A stretch of 64,000 bases of DNA, taken from Siphonodentalium dalli (Eukaryota; Mollusca; Scaphopoda; Gadilida; Siphonodentaliidae). The position numbers and the translations under genes were made by a program. Each line of letters starts with the position of its first letter. Positions within the stretch are counted from its first letter, which is position 1. Below are positions 35,676-47,603 of this stretch, piece after piece. The notes under the pieces were generated by a model, which saw only the letters and a list, made by a program, of their open reading frames with translations, ran no database searches and had not been told where the DNA came from. The stretch lies in contig CP136066.1 in assembly GCA_032622095.1 (NCBI GenBank), positions 175,831,164 to 175,895,163 of the forward strand, given 5' to 3'.

Positions 35676-38393
35676 TCGATGAGAATCAATGAGACGTACA
35701 CAACACTTAATAAGAGATAACTCATCACAGTTATAATAACGAGAATCAATGAGACATACATAATACTTAATACGAGAAAAGTCGGCACAGCTATGATAAT
35801 GAGAATCAATGAGACCTACACAATACTTAATAAAAGATAACTCGTCACAATTATGATAATGAGAATCAATGAGATCTACACAATACTTAATCAAAGATAA
35901 CTCGTCACAATTATGATAATGAGAATCAATGAGACATACATAATACTTAATAAAAGATAACTCGTCACAATTATGATAATGAAAATCAATGAGACCTACA
36001 CAATATTTAATAAAAGATAACTCATCACAATTATGATAATGAGAATCAATGATACCTACACAATATTTAATAAGAGATAACTCATCACAGTTATGATAAT
36101 GAGAATCAATGAGACATACATAATACTTAATAAAAGATAACTCGTCACAATTATGATAATGAGAATCAATGAGACATAAACAATACTCAATAAAAGAAAA
36201 CTCGTCACAATTATAATAATGGGAATCAATGAGACCTACACAATACTTAATAAGAGATAACTCATCACAATTATGATAATGAGAATCAATGAGACCTACA
36301 CAATACTTAATAAGAGATAACTCATCACAATTATGATAATGATAATCAATGATACATACATAATAATTAATAAGAGATAACTCGTAACAATTATGATAAT
36401 GAGAATCAATGAGACCTACACAATACTTAATAAGAGATAACTCATCACAATTATAATAATGAGAATCAATGAGACCTACACAATACTTAATAAGAGATAA
36501 CTCATCACAATTATAATAATGAGAATCAATGAGACATACACAATACTTAATAAGAGATAACTCATCACAATTATGATAATGATAATCAATGAGACATACA
36601 TAATAATTAATAAGAGATAATTCGTAACAATTAGGATAATGAGAATCATTGAGACCTACACAATACTTAATAAGAGATAACTCATCACAATTATGATATG
36701 AGAATCAATGAGACCTACACAATAACTAATAAGAGATAACTAATCACAATTATAATGATAATAAATGAGACCCACACAATACTTAATAAGATAATAACTC
36801 GTCACAATTATGATAATGATAATTAATGAGACCTACACAATACTTAATAAGAGATAACTCATCACAATTATGATATGAGAATCAATGAGACCTACACAAT
36901 AACTAATAAGAGATAACTCATCACAATTATAATGATAATAAATGAGACCCACACAATACTTAATAAGAGAAAAGTCGTCACAATTATGATAATGATAATC
37001 AATGAGATCTACATAATACTTAATAAGAGATAACTCATCACAATTATAATAATGAGAATCAATGAGACCTACACAATACTTAATAAGAGATAACTCATCA
37101 CAATTATAATAATGAGAATCAATGAGACCTACACAATACTTAATAAGAGATAACTCGTCACAATTATGATAATGATAATCAATGAGACATACATAACAAT
37201 TAATAAGAGATAATTCGTAACAATTAGGATAATGAGAATCATTGAGACCTACACAATACTTAATAAGAGATAACTCATCACAATTATGATATGAGAATCA
37301 ATGAGACCTACACAATAACTAATAAGAGATAACTCATCACAATTATAATGATAATAAATGAGACCCACACAATACTTAATAAGATAATAACTCGTCACAA
37401 TTATGATAATGAGAATTAATGAGACCTACACAATACTTAATAAGAGATAACTCATCACAATTATGATATGAGAATCAATGAGACCTACACAATAACTAAT
37501 AAGAGATAACTCATCACAATTATAATGATAATAAATGAGACCCACACAATACTTAATAAGAGAAAAGTCGTCACAATTATGATAATGATAATCAATGAGA
37601 TCTACATAATACTTAATAAGAGATAACTCATCACAATTATAATAATGAGAATCAATGAGACCTACACAATACTTAATAAGAGATAACTCATCACAATTAT
37701 AATAATGAGAATCAATGAGACCTACACAATGCTATATAAGAGATAACTCATCACAGTTATACTAATGAGAATCAATGAGACCTACACAATACTTGGTAGA
37801 AGATAACTTATCACAATTATGATGATGAAAATCAATGAGACCTACTTAATATTTAATAAGAGATAACTCATCACACCCATGACAATGAAAATCAATGATA
37901 TATACACAATAATTAATAAGTGATAACTCATCACAATTATGACAATGAGAATCAATGAGTCCCACACAATAATTAATAAAAGATAACTCGTCACAATTAT
38001 GATAATGAGAATCAATGAGACCCACATAATACTTAATAAGAGATAACTCATCACAATTAGGATAATGAGAATCAATGAGACCTACACAGTGCTTAATAAA
38101 AGATAACTCGTCATAATTATGATAATGAGAATCAATGAGACATACACAATACTTAATAAGAGATAACTCGTCACAATTATGAAAATCAGAATCAATGAGA
38201 TCTACACAATAGTTAATAAAAGAAAACTCGTAACAATTATAATAATGGGAATCAATGAGACCAACACAATACTTATTAAGAGATAACTCGTCACAATTAT
38301 GATAATGTGAATCAATGGGATCCAATCAATACTTAATAAGAGATAACTCATCACATTTATGATAATGAGAATCAATGAGTCCTACACAATATA
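35676..38393. repeat. 60-bp minisatellite, array 2 (about 45 units)
   Basis: Same unit as array 1. Irregular units occur at 36690-37560 (59-bp and shorter variants such as GATATGAGAATC and AATGATAATAAATGAGACCC). A block of about 593 bp is directly repeated: the private variant AATTCGTAACAATTAGGATA is at 36618 and 37211, and GAAAAGTCGTCACAATTATG at about 36967 and 37561. It stops at the Helitron and resumes as array 3. Confidence 0.95.
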
Positions 38394-38420
38394 TATATAT
38401 CTATATATATAAAACCCGTC

Positions 38421-38461
<41 letters not shown>

Positions 38462-39715
38462 TGTGTGTATAACTCGGTCACGCTTTTGGCGCATTTATAA
38501 CTTTTCAACCATGCGTCCAATGTGGTCCAAATTTGTACCACGGCCTATAGTGTGTCATAAAAGGCCACTCGCCAAATTTCACGCCGATTGGTCAAAGCAA
38601 ACCTGAGATCTAACATGGTCCCCAATTGCAGTATTTGCACTCAAGTAGACACTATTTCTTATGACGTTTGTCGAAATGACGTCATTGACGTCGAACGCAA
38701 ACCAACACTTGCCTTGCTATTGTAGGCGAAACTTCCATGCGCTCTATCAAACACTGTGTAGGAACTGTTACATCGGAAATCGTTATATCGCCGGTAGTGT
38801 GAAGGTTCTTGTCTGATTTGTTACGGTTCCTGATGATTGAAAATAATCATTTTTGTGACAAAATCACGCATAATTATAGATATCTTGAATATATTAAACT
38901 TTCCTGAATGAACAGAGGCTGCAGAAGTGCCGTGTTATCGAAACCTGAACTCTAGACCACAATTAACTCGGTATTAGCGAGTTAACGCGTAAATATCAAC
39001 ATGTTACCACTGAAAATCAAGCCACGTGGACGCAATTTCTTTGTTTTTCGTGGCGTATAAAATATGAAACGCATTCTGAAGACAAACACTGACTATAAAG
39101 TGTACCCGTGTTATTATTTTGTAAAATAGCTCAGAAAGTATCCCGATAGGGGTTGATAATTGGGAGCTGTGACCTCGTAATCAACACGGGTGCGTGTTAC
39201 GGTTCTATTTCAAACCGATCGTGGCTGTGACGGTTCTGTCCATGATATTTATTCGAACGATTTATGCACTTGGGTCCGAAAATCGTCTTGTGTATCTGAT
39301 ATTTTAAACCAGATAATGACTGTAGCTTGTGTAATTTGCATAATAGAACAGGTATATTAAGAAATAGCACAATAAATACCTAATACGGGAGATTAAGTGA
39401 CATTAACAGGCAGAAATAAAATATTGAAAGTCCCGATGAGTATAGTATCACAATCATGCCCGCCTATATAAATGACCAATGGTAATATAAATATACCCTC
39501 AGGAGAATATGATATGTTATATTCATTTACTTAATCTGGGCATTATTGAAAGATCCAGGTGTGACAATATTCCAATGCCAGCACCATCATATTTCCTCCT
39601 CTGAAGTCCGCATGAGGGACATTTACACATGTTTGTCGCCCAGACAAGAATATAACTTATGAAATCACGTTCAACTGAATCACTGATATGTTATGACGTG
39701 ATTGTGGTGGTGGGG

Positions 39716-39900
39716 GGGGGGGGCTTGGGGAGGGGGTGCTTAATTGGTGTATATCCCCAACTTTGGTCAAAATGTTCAACTGTTACAAATTTCTTATCTT
39801 ACAATAGATTGGTTTGAAATTTAACACCAACAATATGTTGAAATTGTTCTCTTAATTTGATTTGACAACAATTTAATAGTGGGGATTTTGTCGTTCTTAG
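39716..39900. repeat. Dispersed repeat, paired with 54985-55135
   Basis: Shares ATCCCCAACTTTGGTCAA-like sequence, TTTCAACTGTT, CAATATGTTGAAATTGTTCTC, ATTTAATAGTGGGGATTTT with the 54985 copy. A G-run precedes it (39710-39723). Confidence 0.6.
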
Positions 39901-41144
39901 ACTAACATTTGCATACTTTCCAACACTTTAAACATGTAATCAACCATGTTTGACATATACAAATGGACACCTCTTCCGTTTAGAGTTGATCCAAAACTCA
40001 TGATGGGTGGACATGAAGTAGGGAGCAGGTGTGATCTAGTTTTCTATATCACATTTATGTTGTGGGGGTGTGGGCGCCAGGTTGGAAACTTCCAACACTT
40101 GGGAATCTTGAAGCCAGTCAATTTTCAGGTTCAGATATCCACATTTTATCACTGGGCCCATGTATCCTGAGTTTCTCCCCCAGTTTGCATGGTGGCCAAT
40201 CAAAGGCTACTGATCAATTCACTTCAGAATGGTATACACTCTAGAGCTTTTATGTGTCATGCAGTTGGGGAAAACTAAAGCCCAGGCCTTGTGCATGAGT
40301 TTGGTCTGTTTCAAGGGGATAGTGCGGTTGGAAATTCCAAGGTGGACGCCCCAACATTGGATACCCTCCAGCCCATGTCCCTGCTCACTTGACACGTTAG
40401 TAGCGAGGAATAATAATGTGCCTTGTAATAGCCAGGTTCAGACACCCATAACACTAATTTTTAATGATTCATTTGCATGAATGTTTAGCTAATAATTCAA
40501 ACAATATGTTACTGCATGTTGAATTTAATAGCTGAGCATTCCTACAAATGAATCAATAGGATTCAAGTCGCTGCTCTTTATAGCACATTTAGTCATCAAA
40601 GAATTAACATCCATATAATAATATTTGTAACTGCATGATTCTTTTCTCATTTTTTATATGTTACTGCTTGTTGAACTTAATAGCTAAGAATTCCTACAAA
40701 TTAATCAATAGGATTCAAGTCAATTCTCATTACAGCGCATTTAGTAACCAAAGGTTTAACATCCATATAATAATATTTGTAACTGTAGGATTCTTTGCTT
40801 TTTTATATCTTCTATTAAAAAATCAGAGATCCCTAGTCAATCTAAAATATGATTGAATGGAAGATTACCGTGCTTGTATATGCTTTAATAGCTGCATATT
40901 CTAGAATTCTAGAATTTAACCTAGATAATATAGCATCCAGCAAGCGGGTGCCCGACATAAACTTCATAAACTGCGTAATCAGAGCATTGTATGGGTGTCA
41001 ACTAACTTTTAACGTCTTATTTTTGGCCTTTTGTTGAGTAAAATACGTCTACGAAAATAGAGAACACTAGCCGATGTGCCCGGCCCTCTTCGTCCGGGCT
41101 ATGTAGGGATTTTTTTGTGATCGTCTCCGCCTGGGCAAACTATT

Positions 41145-41600
41145 GTTCGATCGGCCCGGAAACATGTCTATATGAGCGAATATGGTCAAGGTCAAGGACA
41201 TGGTCGCACGTGAAATTGGACCCACCCATATTGTTCCCGGGATCAAAGTAGGCCTACATTATACCAAATTTGAGTCGGATTGGTCGAGGTCCAGAAACAT
41301 GCCTATATGAGCGTATATGAGCGAGGTCAAGGCCAAGGACACGGTCGCAAGTGAAATTGGACCCGCCCATATTGTTCTCGTGATCAAAGTAGAACCAGCT
41401 ACCAAATTTGAGTGGGATCGGCTGAGGTCCAGAAACATGCCTATATGAGCGTATTTGAGCGAGGTCAAGGACACGGACGCACGTGAAATTGGACCCGCCC
41501 CGGATCAAAGTAGGCCTACACACCAAATTTGAGTCGGATCGGTCGAGCAGTTTTTCGAGTCTATAACACAGATACATACATACAGACAGAAGTTCCAAAA
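41145..41600. repeat. Tandem ~130-bp retro-repeat units with tail
   Basis: Three units contain ATGCCTATATGAGCGTAT, GAGGTCAAGGACACGG and GTGAAATTGGACCC(G/A)CCCATA. The last ends in AAATTTGAGTCGGATCGGTC and a CATACATACAGACAGA tail, which resembles a SINE/LINE 3' end. The minus-strand ORFs over it are repeat-derived. Confidence 0.65.
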
Positions 41601-43902
41601 TATATAATAGCTAAAATACACGACAGATAACTCTATATATCCCGTCTACGCTCACGCTTTACGAAGTCCAGCGCAATGAAATTTCACTATTGTTAACCGG
41701 CTGTTGTCTCATGGAAATGTCAGGCCTGTAAAACGAGCTGGCGACTTTCTGAATTTTTATAGGCGTAACACAGCCTATTGGATAAGCATAGAAAGGCAGT
41801 GTAATTCGTCGAAATTAATGACAAGTGGTGCAAATTTCAACTTAATGCATAGTTTGTTGTGTTTATCTTTGTATACTTTCACAAAATTGGCAGTTTGAAC
41901 CATGTACCATGGCAAATATTAGCAATAGTTTTACCCGTATAGAACGATTAATGAGGATAGAACCGACTCGATCAGGAGAGAACCCAAACAATAATCAAAA
42001 TTCGCGGTTCTTGTCGTTGTTATGACTCGCACAGTGAATTTTTCGTTATTAACACGCTCATTGGTGCCACAGATTGTTATGGGATCGAAAATAACTAATC
42101 GAATTATCACCTGGATGCCTCAAAATTGCGTTTTAACTGTCAAAAAGTCGTGAAAATGTATAATTTCGATCAGCAAGAACCGTCACAAATCAGGCAAGAA
42201 CCATCACAAACCGGCGATAGAACGATTTCCGATGTAACAGTTCCTACACAGTGCTATCAAAGTGGTGTTGGAAATAGGCGCTAAATTAATGTGTCAGTTC
42301 AGGTTCAGTGTGAATTTAGGTAACGAATGTTGATTTTATCGCGGAAGTGCATGTATAGTGGGGTGTAGAGTGAAGACTCGAACGTTCTACCGTCGTTGGG
42401 AATGGGTGGATGTAGCGGGGTGCAGAGTCAAGACTCAAACGTTCATCGTTGGGAATGGGTGCTAATATGGTATTTTAATTTGCCAGTTGGGTTTGAACAT
42501 AAACATGTGTATTGAGTGTGGAATCGAATGAGTACCGATATACACGGAAGATGGCGAATGGACACAGTCTGACCTCCCGCCAGTGGGTAGCGTGAACTCA
42601 GTAAATTCACCGGAACTCAGTTAGAAAAATCACATTCCCGGGACAGGCCTAATAATAGGGCACACACAGTGTAAACAATACTGCCAACACTAATTAATGC
42701 TCTGTTAATCTTTCGGTTGAGTGTAAATCTGATAAAAGAATAAATGTTTAAAAGATCAAAATGTGCGCGAAGCGCACGCAGTTTAAATCCATATATAATG
42801 TGCGCAAAGCTCACTGCAGACCCCCCCGCTATATAAAGGTTCCGAATTGAGCCTGTTTCAGTTAGAATAGATAAAGTAAAATATCTTGATTGTTGCGTTC
42901 CATATGTGCATGCATATACGTGGGTTGGGGAGATGATGGTGGGGGCAAAAATACAGATTTATTGAAATAAAATGTTCATAAAAATGGGCCGCGCAGTTCA
43001 GGGCGTGTGATCATTAGGCTGCATGCTGAATACAGGTTCCAAAGGGGTCCGTTTAAAATGTGATGCAAGCTCCCTATATCTGCGCGAAGCTCACGCAGTT
43101 TAAGATCATATAATGTGCGCGAAGCGCAGAAAGGGGCTGTAGGCCCCTCCCCCGCTAAATAAAGTCTCCCGAATTTAGCCTGTTTCAGTATAGATAAAGT
43201 AAACTATTTTGATTGTTGCCTTCCATATGTGCATGCATATACATGGGTTGGGGAGATGGGGGTGGGGGTAAAAATACAGTTTTATTGAAATAAAGTGTTC
43301 ATACAAAGGGGCCGCGCAGTGCAGGCGTGTGCTCATTAGGCGGCATGCTGAATACAGGTTCCAAGGGGGTCCGTTCAAAACGTGAAGCAAGCTCCCGAAT
43401 GAAGGTTCCTGAATTGAGTATGTTTCAGTTGGTGCATAGTAGCATTTAAATAATATACTGATTTTGTTTCGTTCAAAATGTGCATGCGCACATGTGGACT
43501 TGGTATGTAGAAATACAATTTTAGTGAAATAAAGTGTTCATACAAATGGGCCGCGCAGTGCATGCGTGTGCTCATTAGGCGGCATGCTGAATACAGGTTC
43601 CAAAGGGGATCCGTTCAAAACGTGAAGTAAGCTCCCGAATGAAGGTTCCTGAATTGAGTATGCTTCAGTTGGTGCATAGTAAATAATTTTAAATAATATA
43701 CTGATTTTGTTACGTTCAATATGTGCATGCGCATATGTGGACTGGGCATGTAGAATTACAGTTTAGTAAAATAAAGTGTTCCAACTCGCATCCAGTAACA
43801 AAAAAGAGAAGCATGACCATTCCATGTGTCCATGAACGCGAACACTAGAAAATAACAAAGAACATTTATATACCCGTCATTTTGTGACGGGCAACCCCCT
43901 AG

Positions 43903-45687
43903 TATATATATACAACCCGTCGTCTGTGTGTGTGTATGTGAGGGTGTATCTGTGTGTGTGTGTGTGTGTATAACTCGGTCACGCTTTTGGCGCGTTTATA
44001 ACTTTTTAACCATGCGTCCAATGTGGCCCAAATTTGTACCACGGCCTATAGTGTGTCATAAAATATATAGTGTGTCACCAAATTTCACGCCGATTGGTCC
44101 AAGCAAACCTGAGATCTAACATGGCCCCCAAATGCAGTATCTGCACTCAAGTAGACACTATTTCTTATGACGTTTGTCCAAATGACGTCATTGACGTCGA
44201 ACGCAGTACAACACTTGCTTTGCTATTGTAGGCGAAACTTCCATGCGCTCAACCAAAGCGTTGTTGGAAATAAGCGCTAAATTAATGTGTCAGTTCAAGT
44301 TCATTGTGAATTTAGATAACGAATGTTGATTTTGACGCGGAAGTACATGTATAGTGGGGTGTAGTCAAGACTCGAACGTTCTACCGCCGTTGGGAATGGG
44401 TGGATGTAGTGGGTGCAGAGTCAAGACTCGAACGTTCGTCGTTGGGCATGGGTTGGTATTTTAATTTGCCAGTTGGTTTTAAACAAAAGTAAATAATACT
44501 GTCTTTGATACGAAAGTTGTGCATTGAATGTAGTATCGAAGGAGTACCGGTATACACGGAAGATGGCGAATGGACAGTCTGGCCTCCCGCCAGTGGGTAC
44601 CGTGAACTCAGTAAATTCGCCAAACTGAGTTAGAAAAATCACATTCCCGGGACAGGCCTAATAATAGGGCATACAGTGTAAACAATACTGCGACGCTAAT
44701 TAATGTTCTTTTAATATTTCGGTTGAGCGCAAATCTGATAAAAGAATAAATGTTTAAAAGATCACAATGTGCGCGAAGCGCACGCAGTTTAAATTCATAT
44801 AATGTGCGCGAAGCTTACTAAGGAGCTGCAGACCCCTCCCCCGCTAAATAAAGGTTCCGAATAGAGCCTGTTTCAGTTAGTAGGCCCTATAGATAAAGTA
44901 AAATATCTTGATTGTTGCGTTCCATATGTGCATGCATATACGTGTGTTGGGGAGATGATGGTGGGGGCAAAAATACAGTTTTATTGAAATAAAGTGTTCA
45001 TACAAATGGCCCGCGCAGTGCAGGGCGTGTGATCATTAGGCTGCATGCTGAATACAGGTTCCAAAGGGGGTCCGTTTAAAATGTGCTGCAAGCTCCCTAT
45101 GTGTGCGCGAAGCTCACACCGTTTAAGGTCATATAATGTGCGCGATGCGCAGAAAGGGTTGTAGACCCCTCCCCGCTAAATAAAGTCTCCCGAATTGAGC
45201 CTGTTTCAGTAGGCCTATAGATAAAGTACAATATTTTGATTGTTGCGTTCCATATGTGCATGCATACACATGGGTTGGGGAGATGTGGGTGGGGGTAAAA
45301 AATACAATTTTATTGAAAAGTGTTCATACCAATGGATCGCACAGTGCAGGCGTATGATAATTAGGCGGCATGCGGAATACAGGTTCCAAAGTGGGTCCGT
45401 TCAAAATGTGCAACAAGCTCCCGAATAAAGGCTCCTGAATTGAGTATGTTTCAGTTGGTGCATTGTAGTATTTAAATAATATACCGATTTTGTTTCGTTC
45501 AATATGTGCATGCGCATATGTAGACTGGGTGTGTAGAAATACAGTTTTAGTGAAATAAAGTGTTCCAACGAGCATAAAGTAACAAACAAAGAGAAGCATG
45601 ACCATTCCATGTGTCCATGAAAGCGGACACTAGAAAATAACAAAGAACATTTATATACCCGTCATTTAGTGACGGGCAACACCCTAG
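43903..45687 (+). mobile_element. Helitron-like non-autonomous element B, tandem with A
   Basis: Starts directly after the CTAG of element A with TATATATACAACCCGTCG and ends CCCGTCA-TTTAG-TGACGGG, CAACACC, CTAG, T (45659-45688). It aligns with element A throughout (for example ATAACTCGGTCACGCTTTTG at 43972 and 38468) but lacks the hAT-like insertion. The expected 5' TC is not present at its start, as if copied through from A. Its interior tandem units match those of A. Confidence 0.8.
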
Positions 45688-46240
45688 TAAATAATAAAAG
45701 ACAACTCGTCACAATTATGATAATGAGAATTAATGAGACCAACACAATAATTAATAAATGATTACTCGTCACAATTATGATACTGGGAATCAATGAGACC
45801 TACACAATACTTAATAAGAGATAACTCATCACAATTATGATAATGAGAATCAATGAGACCTACACAGTACTTAATAAGAGATAACTCATCACAATTATGA
45901 TAGTGGGAATCAATGAGACCTACACAAATCTTACTGAGAGATTACTCGTCACAATTATAATAATGAGAATCAATGAGACCTACACAATACTTAATAAGAG
46001 ATAACTCAACACAATTATGATAATGAGAATCAATGAGACCTACACAATACTTAATAAGAGATAACTCAACAAAATTATGATAATGAGAATCAATGAGACC
46101 TACACAATAATTAATAAAAGATAACTCGTCACAATTATGATAATGAGAATTAATGAGACCTACACAATAATTAATAAAAGATATCTCGTCACAATTATGA
46201 TATTGAGAATCAATGAGACATACGCAACACTTAATACGAG
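45688..46240. repeat. 60-bp minisatellite, array 3 (about 9 units)
   Basis: Continues array 2 on the far side of the Helitrons. It ends in TTAATACGAGAGAAGTAGGAG, the same boundary as array 1 (TTAATAAGAGAGAAGTAAGTAG at 1726), after which unique flank of the duplicated cassette begins. Confidence 0.95.
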
Positions 46241-46689
46241 AGAAGTAGGAGAAGAACAAAATGGATACATATGCTTTTTGAAACAATTACTGTCTGATGA
46301 AACCAGAAGTATCTAACCAGTGCAGCTAGTCACGCGATGGTATACAGTCTAATATATCACACCCCATACATGTTAATATGCAGTATGCAGTTCACATTTG
46401 AAACCACGTCTGTTTTACAGCATCTGATCGTATTGGTGCCTGAGAACGGTGAAGTTAAAGATAATTTTCATGTTAACAAAGTTTAGAAAATGGGGTTATA
46501 ATTTCCAACAGGTCGATGGTTCTTCAATATATATTCACAGTAATCGATAGTACTAAATTAAAAAAATAAATTACAGACATATATTATATATACTGATTAT
46601 CCCACCCCGATTCATAAAAGACCATCGTTAACACCCTTAAGTAATCTGATGATATGAAATTAGAGATGAGTAGGAAACATATATACACT
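46241..46689. other. Upstream flank of Mab-21-like gene 2
   Basis: Alignable to 1736-1811 plus 5454-5995 (ATGGATA(A/C)ATATGCTTTT, GGGGTTATAATTTCC, TATACTGATTATCCCA). It holds the uninterrupted target of the Harbinger-like element at about 46315. No gene. Confidence 0.7.
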
Positions 46690-46714
46690 ATTTACAACAT
46701 AGTCATCTTCATCG

Positions 46715-46746
<32 letters not shown>

Positions 46747-47398
46747 GTCATCATCATCGTCATCATCATCATTGTCAACTTAATCAACACAATAATCGCC
46801 ATCTGTATCATGCTAATCGTCATCATTATCATCATCATCCATCATCATCATCCTCATCATCATAATCATAATCACCATAATCATAATCAACATCATCATC
46901 ATCATCAGCATCACCATCGTCGTCTACGTTGTCATCACCACCATCATCATCGGCAGAACCCGCCATCGGCATTATCGTCATTGTCATCGCCAATATCACC
47001 ACTATCCTGCAGTAGTCATCGTCATCACCATCATCATCGTCTTCGTCGTGGTCGCTGCCATCATCGTCCTCAACTATCTCCATCAGGACCATCGGCGTCA
47101 TCAACACACGTCGATCGATCATCGTCATCATCATCATCATCAGCAGCAGGAGCCGAAGCATCGTCATCATCATAATCATCACCATGCATCATCATCTTTA
47201 TCATCACCACTATCATTCAATCATCATCAATGTCAACGTACTTGCCATTTCATGCATCACCATCGTCCTCATCTTAATCATCGCCATCATCGTCATCGTC
47301 GTTATCATCATCTTTGTTATCATCATCGTTTTTGTCATCGTCATTATTATCGTCATCGAGGTCATAATCCTCGATATCATCACCGTCGTTATTAGTCG
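46690..47398. repeat. ATC/CAT-rich microsatellite region in the gene 2 leader
   Basis: About 700 bp of imperfect (ATC)n/(CAT)n, purest at 46706-46770, interrupted by CG-containing triplets. Cassette 1 has no equivalent between its matching flanks (about 5995 and 6050). ORFs in all + frames and one minus frame (His-, Ser-, Ile- or Asp-runs) are consequences of the triplet repeat. It probably lies in the intron upstream of the acceptor at 47457. Confidence 0.9.
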
Positions 47399-47445
47399 AT
47401 CCTTTGCAGTCCTATGTTAACATCCAAATATCATCGTTATATTCA

Positions 47446-47457
47446 TTTTTGTTTCAG
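47446..47457 (+). promoter_or_regulatory. Probable 3' splice site upstream of Mab-21-like gene 2
   Basis: TTTTTGTTTCAG then AAAGACGACATG, the same junction as at 6081 in cassette 1, with a polypyrimidine run in both. It is unaffected by the ATC expansion that lies just upstream. Confidence 0.5.
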
Positions 47458-47466
47458 AAAGACGAC

Positions 47467-47523
47467 ATGTTATTTATTTCCCACTCACGTGATCTGAAAA
47501 CAGTATTGGATGTCCGACATTGA
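47467..47523 (+). CDS. Conserved 18-codon upstream ORF of Mab-21-like gene 2
   Basis: Encodes MLFISHSRDLKTVLDVRH and stops at TGA, 80 bases before the main start. Length and frame equal those of the cassette 1 uORF; the replacements are Glu/Asp, Asn/Lys, Lys/Thr and Gln/Arg. Coding status is inferred only from this conservation. Confidence 0.4.
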   Translation: MLFISHSRDLKTVLDVRH

Positions 47524-47603
47524 CAGGTGTACTAATACTGACACCATCGTCTTAAAATTGACACACCAAGGGGTCGTCAGAGTAAAGTATCCATTTACCA
47601 ATT

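Larger units (their letters stand above)
38752..42253. mobile_element. hAT-like element (3502 bp) nested in Helitron A
   Basis: TIRs CACTGTGTAGGAACTGTTAC, continuing ATCGGAAATCGTT(A/C)TATCGCCGG, are nearly perfect over about 43 bp. They are flanked by the exact 8-bp duplication CTATCAAA (38744-38751, 42254-42261). Helitron B holds the unoccupied site near 44250 (CTCAACCAAAGCG). Subterminal ACGGTTCT/AGAACCGT motifs recur at both ends. Superfamily is inferred from the 8-bp duplication and CA...TG ends. No transposase ORF is seen; the interior contains other repeats. Confidence 0.85.
38400..43902 (+). mobile_element. Helitron-like non-autonomous element A, interrupted by a hAT-like insertion
   Basis: Begins TCTATATATATA then AACCCGTCGTCTG with a GT microsatellite. 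It ends with the hairpin CCCGTCA-TTTTG-TGACGGG (43873-43891), seven bases, then CTAG followed by T. The TC start, a 3' hairpin just before CTRR, and insertion next to T without target duplication are Helitron hallmarks. No Rep/helicase ORF is present. Without the nested 3.5-kb insertion the element is about 2 kb and aligns with element B along its length. The interior has tandem units of about 290 bp (TTCCATATGTGCATGCATAT, GGCCGCGCAGTGCAGG) at 42830-43740. Confidence 0.8.

Noticed and set aside
37846-38325. 159-codon minus-strand ORF with a 20-residue repeat (GLIDSHYHNCDELSLIKYCV type)
   Set aside because: It follows from a 60-bp unit that happens to lack stops; a second frame is also open with a hydrophobic repeat, and neighbouring units carry stops.
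46654-47395. His/Ser-rich and Asp/Met-rich ORFs on both strands
   Set aside because: They are readings of the imperfect ATC microsatellite in several frames, absent from the paralogous locus.
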